Source: CAWDMN01 sp963803155
Lineage (GTDB): Bacteria > Acidobacteriota > Terriglobia > Versatilivoradales > Versatilivoraceae
Length of the DNA: 16,509 bases
Assembly: GCA_963803155.1 (NCBI GenBank)
Contig: CAWDMN010000053.1
Span: 1-16,509 of the forward strand
Direction: 5' to 3'
Positions 13,636-16,509 of this stretch are shown one piece after another (within the stretch, counting starts at the first letter, position 1; the number at the start of each line of letters is the position of its first letter). Below the pieces are notes generated by a model that was not told the origin of the DNA, did not search any database, and was given only the letters and a program-made list of their open reading frames with translations. The position numbers and the translations under genes are program-made.

Positions 13636-14916
13636 CTGCTCCCTCAGGTATTATCGATCCCTTAGGAATTACCACGATGCCGTCGCGCACGGAATAATTT
13701 TCGCCATCGAAATTGACATAGCCATGAACATTGGTGATTTGGGTGTTATGCCCGATTCGCGCATTCTTGTCGATGATGGCATTGCGGATCACCGAATGAT
13801 TTCCGATCCCGGTGTTGGGGATATTATTCCGTCCATTCTCACGAATTTCCTCCAATGTCTCGTAAAAATCGGCTCCCATAATGTATGAATTCTCAATAGT
13901 GCTTTCATAACCCACCCGGCTGCGGATTCCAATGATCGAATGGTTAATGGTGGCCCCGCTGAGGAAAGATCCTTCCGAGATGATACATTGGTGGAGCTGG
14001 CAATTGTGCACCTTGGAACCAGGCAAGCGCCGGGCGCGCGTATAAATGGGAAACTTGGTGTTATAAAAGTTGAATTTCGGGATAGTGGCCGTCAAATCGA
14101 GGTTGGCCTCGTAAAATGAGCGAATAGTTCCAATGTCGGTCCAGTAATCAAAAAACGGGTAACTCATGACCTTATATTTCCCGATTGAATCCGGAATAAT
14201 ATTTTTCCCAAAGTCATGCTCACTCGAGCTTTCCAATATTTTGATCAACAATTCCCGGCTGAACACATAAATTCCCATGGAAGCCAAAAAGGCGCGACCG
14301 TCGTGGAATTGGTCAAAGGGGACATGGTCGGGAAGACGGCTGTCCAGTCCATTCAAGTGATCGGGGGATGGTTTCTCGTGAAACTGATCGATCCTGCCGG
14401 CATCATCCACTTTCAAAATGCCGAAGGAGGGCGCCTGTCCAGCCGTCACGGGAATTGTGGAAACCGTGATGTCCGCGCGACTTTCCTCGTGAAAATGAAA
14501 CAGTGGACGGTAGTCCATTTGGTAGAGTTGATCCCCTGAAAGAATGAGCACATGGGTGATGTCCAGCTCCACAAAGTGGCGAATGCACTGTCTGACGGCG
14601 TCTGCCGTCCCTTGAAACCAATTCATGTTCTCGGGCGTTTGTTCCGCCGCCAGAATGCTTACAAAGCCTTGAGTAAACCGGTCAAACCGGTATGTTTGAG
14701 GAATATGCCGGTTTAAAGAAGCGGAATTAAATTGGGTCAGCACATAAATCTTGCGCAAGTCCGAGTTGATGCAGTTGCTCAGCGGGATATCCACGATGCG
14801 GTATTTTCCCGCCAGCGGAACGGCTGGTTTGGAGCGGAAGCGGGTGAGTGGGAAGAGACGTCCCCCCGTCCCCCGCCCAGGACGATGGCCAGCACTTCGC
14901 TCATTTTAATGCTCAT
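13628..14916 (-). CDS. glgC: Glucose-1-phosphate adenylyltransferase, frameshifted near the N-terminus
   Basis: ADP-glucose pyrophosphorylase, which makes ADP-glucose from ATP and glucose-1-phosphate for glycogen synthesis. From ATG 14916 (GAGG at 14926-14923, six bases upstream) it reads MSIKMSEVLAIVLGGGRG, then shifts frame at a G6 tract (14862-14867). The other frame continues RLFPLTRFRSKPAVPLAGKY, then IVDIPLSNCINSDLRKIYVLTQFNSASLNRHI and the rest without interruption. Adding one G gives LGGGRGGRLFPLT, the family nucleotide-binding loop, and a product of about 429 residues, the normal length. Further motifs are LSGDQLYQMDY, FHEKPSPD, MGIYVFSRELL and a C-terminal left-handed beta-helix (NHSIIGIRSRVG, NTGIGNHSVIRNAIIDKNARIGHN). 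As written, only a 388-residue product from GTG 14794, lacking the active-site loop, could be made. No glycogen synthase or branching gene is adjacent. Confidence 0.9.
14862..14867 (-). other. Frameshift site in glgC at a G6 tract
   Basis: On the coding strand the tract follows GGGCGGGGGAC and precedes ACGTCTC. Protein similarity jumps from one frame to the next exactly here, and one extra base restores it. It could be a sequencing or assembly undercall, a real mutation, or a slippery contingency tract. Confidence 0.85.
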
Positions 14917-14951
14917 GAGAAGCCTCGCAGGAATTTCTTGGTACAGATCAG

Positions 14952-14980
14952 ATTATAGGGAGGGACAGCGAAAAAGGGAA
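14952..14980 (-). promoter_or_regulatory. Promoter of glgC
   Basis: On the minus strand there is a perfect TATAAT (14957-14952), with TTCCCT 17 bp upstream (14980-14975) as a weak -35. The predicted start near 14945 gives a leader of about 29 nt before ATG 14916. The remainder of the gap back to slt (to 15152) shows no gene. Confidence 0.5.
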
Positions 14981-15152
14981 GCCAGATTTGTCTTCAGCGC
15001 GGCCCGGTCAGTTCCATTCGCGAATAGCAGATAAGACGGCCGTTTTGGCGCTGACTGCGGATTATAGGCGGGTTGCCAATCTCCTTGTTTCGCGGATTTT
15101 GTTCTTCATGGCTGCCATGCGGAGTGGCGCCGAATAGCGACTTACAGTAAAT

Positions 15153-16509
15153 TCAGGGAGTTTTTGAAAGCTGGGGAAAACGCTGGCGGTAAAACCAGCG
15201 GTCACGCAAGATGATTTTGACGTAACTTCGAGTTTCACTGAAAGGAATGTTTTCAATAAACTCAAAAGCATCCGCATAATTGCCCTCTTCCACCCAGATC
15301 TTGACACGGCTGGATCCCGCGTTGTAGCTCGCCAGAGCTTTTTCTTCCTGGCCGTCAAAAACTTTCAGCAGGCCAGAGAAATGATAAACGCCCAGCGGGA
15401 TATTGACCGACGGATCAAATAACTGCTCGGTACGAGGACGTTTCATCCTTACCTTTTTGGCCAGGAGGCGCGCCGTGGGCGGCAAGAGCTGCATCAGTCC
15501 ATGGGCGTTGGCTGGCGATACCGCTCGTGGTTCAAAGGAGGACTCTTGCAGGATTAGGGCCATGACCAGGCACGGATCCAACCCGCGCTTCCGACATTCC
15601 CGTCCGATAATTTCGACATATTGAGCCGGAAAAACTAGAGTCCAAAACCAAGCGGGCATCGATTCCCAGCGGCACTCAAGATAGGCGGGAACTAGCTGGC
15701 GCATCAGCTGGATGCCGGTGCGGAAGCGGCCGGCCTGTTGAAATAGAGAGGCCGCTTGCAAAAGGATTTCGGGAGAATTTCCATAATCTTTATTTTTGAG
15801 CAACTCGCGGCCCGCCCAATCGTCGAGATTGATCAAATGAAGTGCTGCCACCCGCGGCCAGTGCGCGAGAGCGGAAGGGTTCGGTTCGACTAATTTGTCA
15901 GGCAGCGGAGAAGGGACGCTCTGCTCGAATCTTCTGATTAAAAGTTCAGCTTGGCTGGCGGGAAGCGCGGAGACTTTAAGCTCCTTCCAAGTGGCAGGCA
16001 ATTGTTTCAGGGCCAGCTGCCCATAATAGCTTTGTGAATATCTTCGGGCCATGACCAGGAACACTCTTTGTGCCCAATCCGTATGGTTCAGGTTCTGCCA
16101 GCATCTAGCCAGCCAATAGAGAGCTGCGGGGGCATAATCACTCTCTGAAAACCGGTTGAGGTGATCAATAAATAGTTCCGCGGCCTGGGAATAATTGTGT
16201 TGCCGATATTGATGCCAGCTCACTCTCCAATGGGCATCCCGGGCATATCTTCCCTTGGGAAAAAAGCGGAAAGAACTCTTCGATAAGTCAAAGCAGCTTC
16301 AGGCAGCAGCCGATGGACCAAATAATAATTCCCCAAGCCAAATAGTGCCTTTTCGAACCAGGGCGATTGCGGTGCGCGTTGCTCCAGGGTTTGAAGCCAT
16401 TGCTCACTTCCGGCGGGGTTCTCCAACTTTTGGCAAGCCTCTGAAAGATGGCAGATGGCTTCCGCGGATATTTCACCCGGCTGATGGGTGAGGTCCGTCA
16501 AGATCTTGG
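15153..16509 (-). CDS. slt: Soluble lytic murein transglycosylase (Slt), frameshifted, 5' end outside window
   Basis: Cleaves peptidoglycan glycan strands with formation of 1,6-anhydro-muropeptides in the periplasm. The visible C-terminal part has an alpha-helical superhelix of TPR-like repeats (ALFGLGNYYLVHRLLPEAALTYRRV; AALYWLARCWQNLN), then a GH23 Slt domain: catalytic Glu in LILQESSFEPRAVSP, GLMQLLPPTAR, ASYNAGSSRVKIW and ENIPFSETRSYVK, all signature motifs. The reading frame breaks at a T6 tract (coding strand; 16260-16265): the upstream frame ends after SAFFPRED..., while the other frame reads PKGRYARDAHWRVSWHQYRQ, a typical Slt repeat. One extra base fuses them. As written, the catalytic part would have to start from an internal codon without a signal peptide. 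The upstream frame is open to the window edge. The gene is followed 236 bp later by glgC on the same strand. Confidence 0.9.
16260..16265 (-). other. Frameshift site in slt at a T6 tract
   Basis: The plus strand shows AAAAAA followed by GCGG; on the coding strand GCTTTTTTCCCAAGG. Slt similarity passes from one frame to another at this point, and a one-base insertion restores SAFFPKGRYARDAHWR. The same kind of lesion occurs in glgC. Confidence 0.85.

Noticed and set aside
1..16509. tRNA or rRNA genes
   Set aside because: No cloverleaf with a TpsiC-type GTTCGA arm and matching acceptor stem, and no rRNA-like stretches were found by eye.

Overview
The window is a chromosomal stretch of about 50% GC from a Gram-negative bacterium. 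The diderm envelope is indicated by a LolA-type lipoprotein carrier, a type II secretion / type IV pilus inner-membrane platform and an Slt-type lytic transglycosylase. The lineage cannot be fixed from sequence alone. The pseudopilin-like protein with a REREEELIFRG helix and a VASKS motif, the PilN starting INLSSRPF, and the secreted 'AGANGAYFKTKVTLFNP' protein all recall Acidobacteriota or neighbouring lineages; this is a low-confidence inference.

Layout. (1) 1-1203: a complete IS630-family element with matched terminal inverted repeats and a DDE transposase on the minus strand; its left end coincides with the window edge. (2) 1260-2054: an HAD-superfamily phosphatase of the MtnX/SerB-like subclass. 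(3) 2055-3664: a repeat-rich stretch around one gene for a secreted beta-rich protein. It holds an inverted pair of dispersed palindromes at 2181-2255, a cloverleaf-shaped palindrome at 3407-3486, and a 54-bp direct repeat on either side of the cloverleaf. (4) 3665-4912, minus: a CaCA-family cation/Ca2+ exchanger-like membrane protein with a good promoter and a TTG start. (5) 4963-5414: a region without a supported gene. (6) 5415-6192: lolA with its own promoter. (7) 6386-13269: a seven-gene run on the plus strand, gspF-gspE-pilM-pilN-pilO-(gspC/pilP-like)-pseudopilin-like. (8) 13270-13627: a convergent intergenic region containing a long imperfect fold resembling 6S RNA. (9) 13628-14916, minus: glgC. 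(10) 15153 to the right edge, minus: slt, running off the window.

How the genes fit together. The plus-strand run encodes the cytoplasmic ATPase (GspE), the polytopic platform protein (GspF), the actin-fold/bitopic alignment subcomplex (PilM, PilN, PilO), a GspC/PilP-like periplasmic connector and a pseudopilin-like substrate: most of the inner-membrane half of a pilus or secretion machine. No secretin (GspD/PilQ), classical major pseudopilin or prepilin peptidase lies in the window, so those must be elsewhere if the machine works. LolA just upstream would serve outer-membrane lipoprotein delivery.

Two conserved genes, glgC and slt, each carry an apparent one-base loss in a homopolymer (G6 and T6). 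Reading past those points restores textbook protein sequence. The simplest explanations are homopolymer miscalls in the assembly or very recent inactivation; slippage-based switching is possible but unsupported. The most unusual candidates are the 6S-like fold at 13464-13635, the nested repeat cluster at 3297-3653, and the pseudopilin-like protein lacking Glu+5 and carrying a large Gly/Ser insertion.
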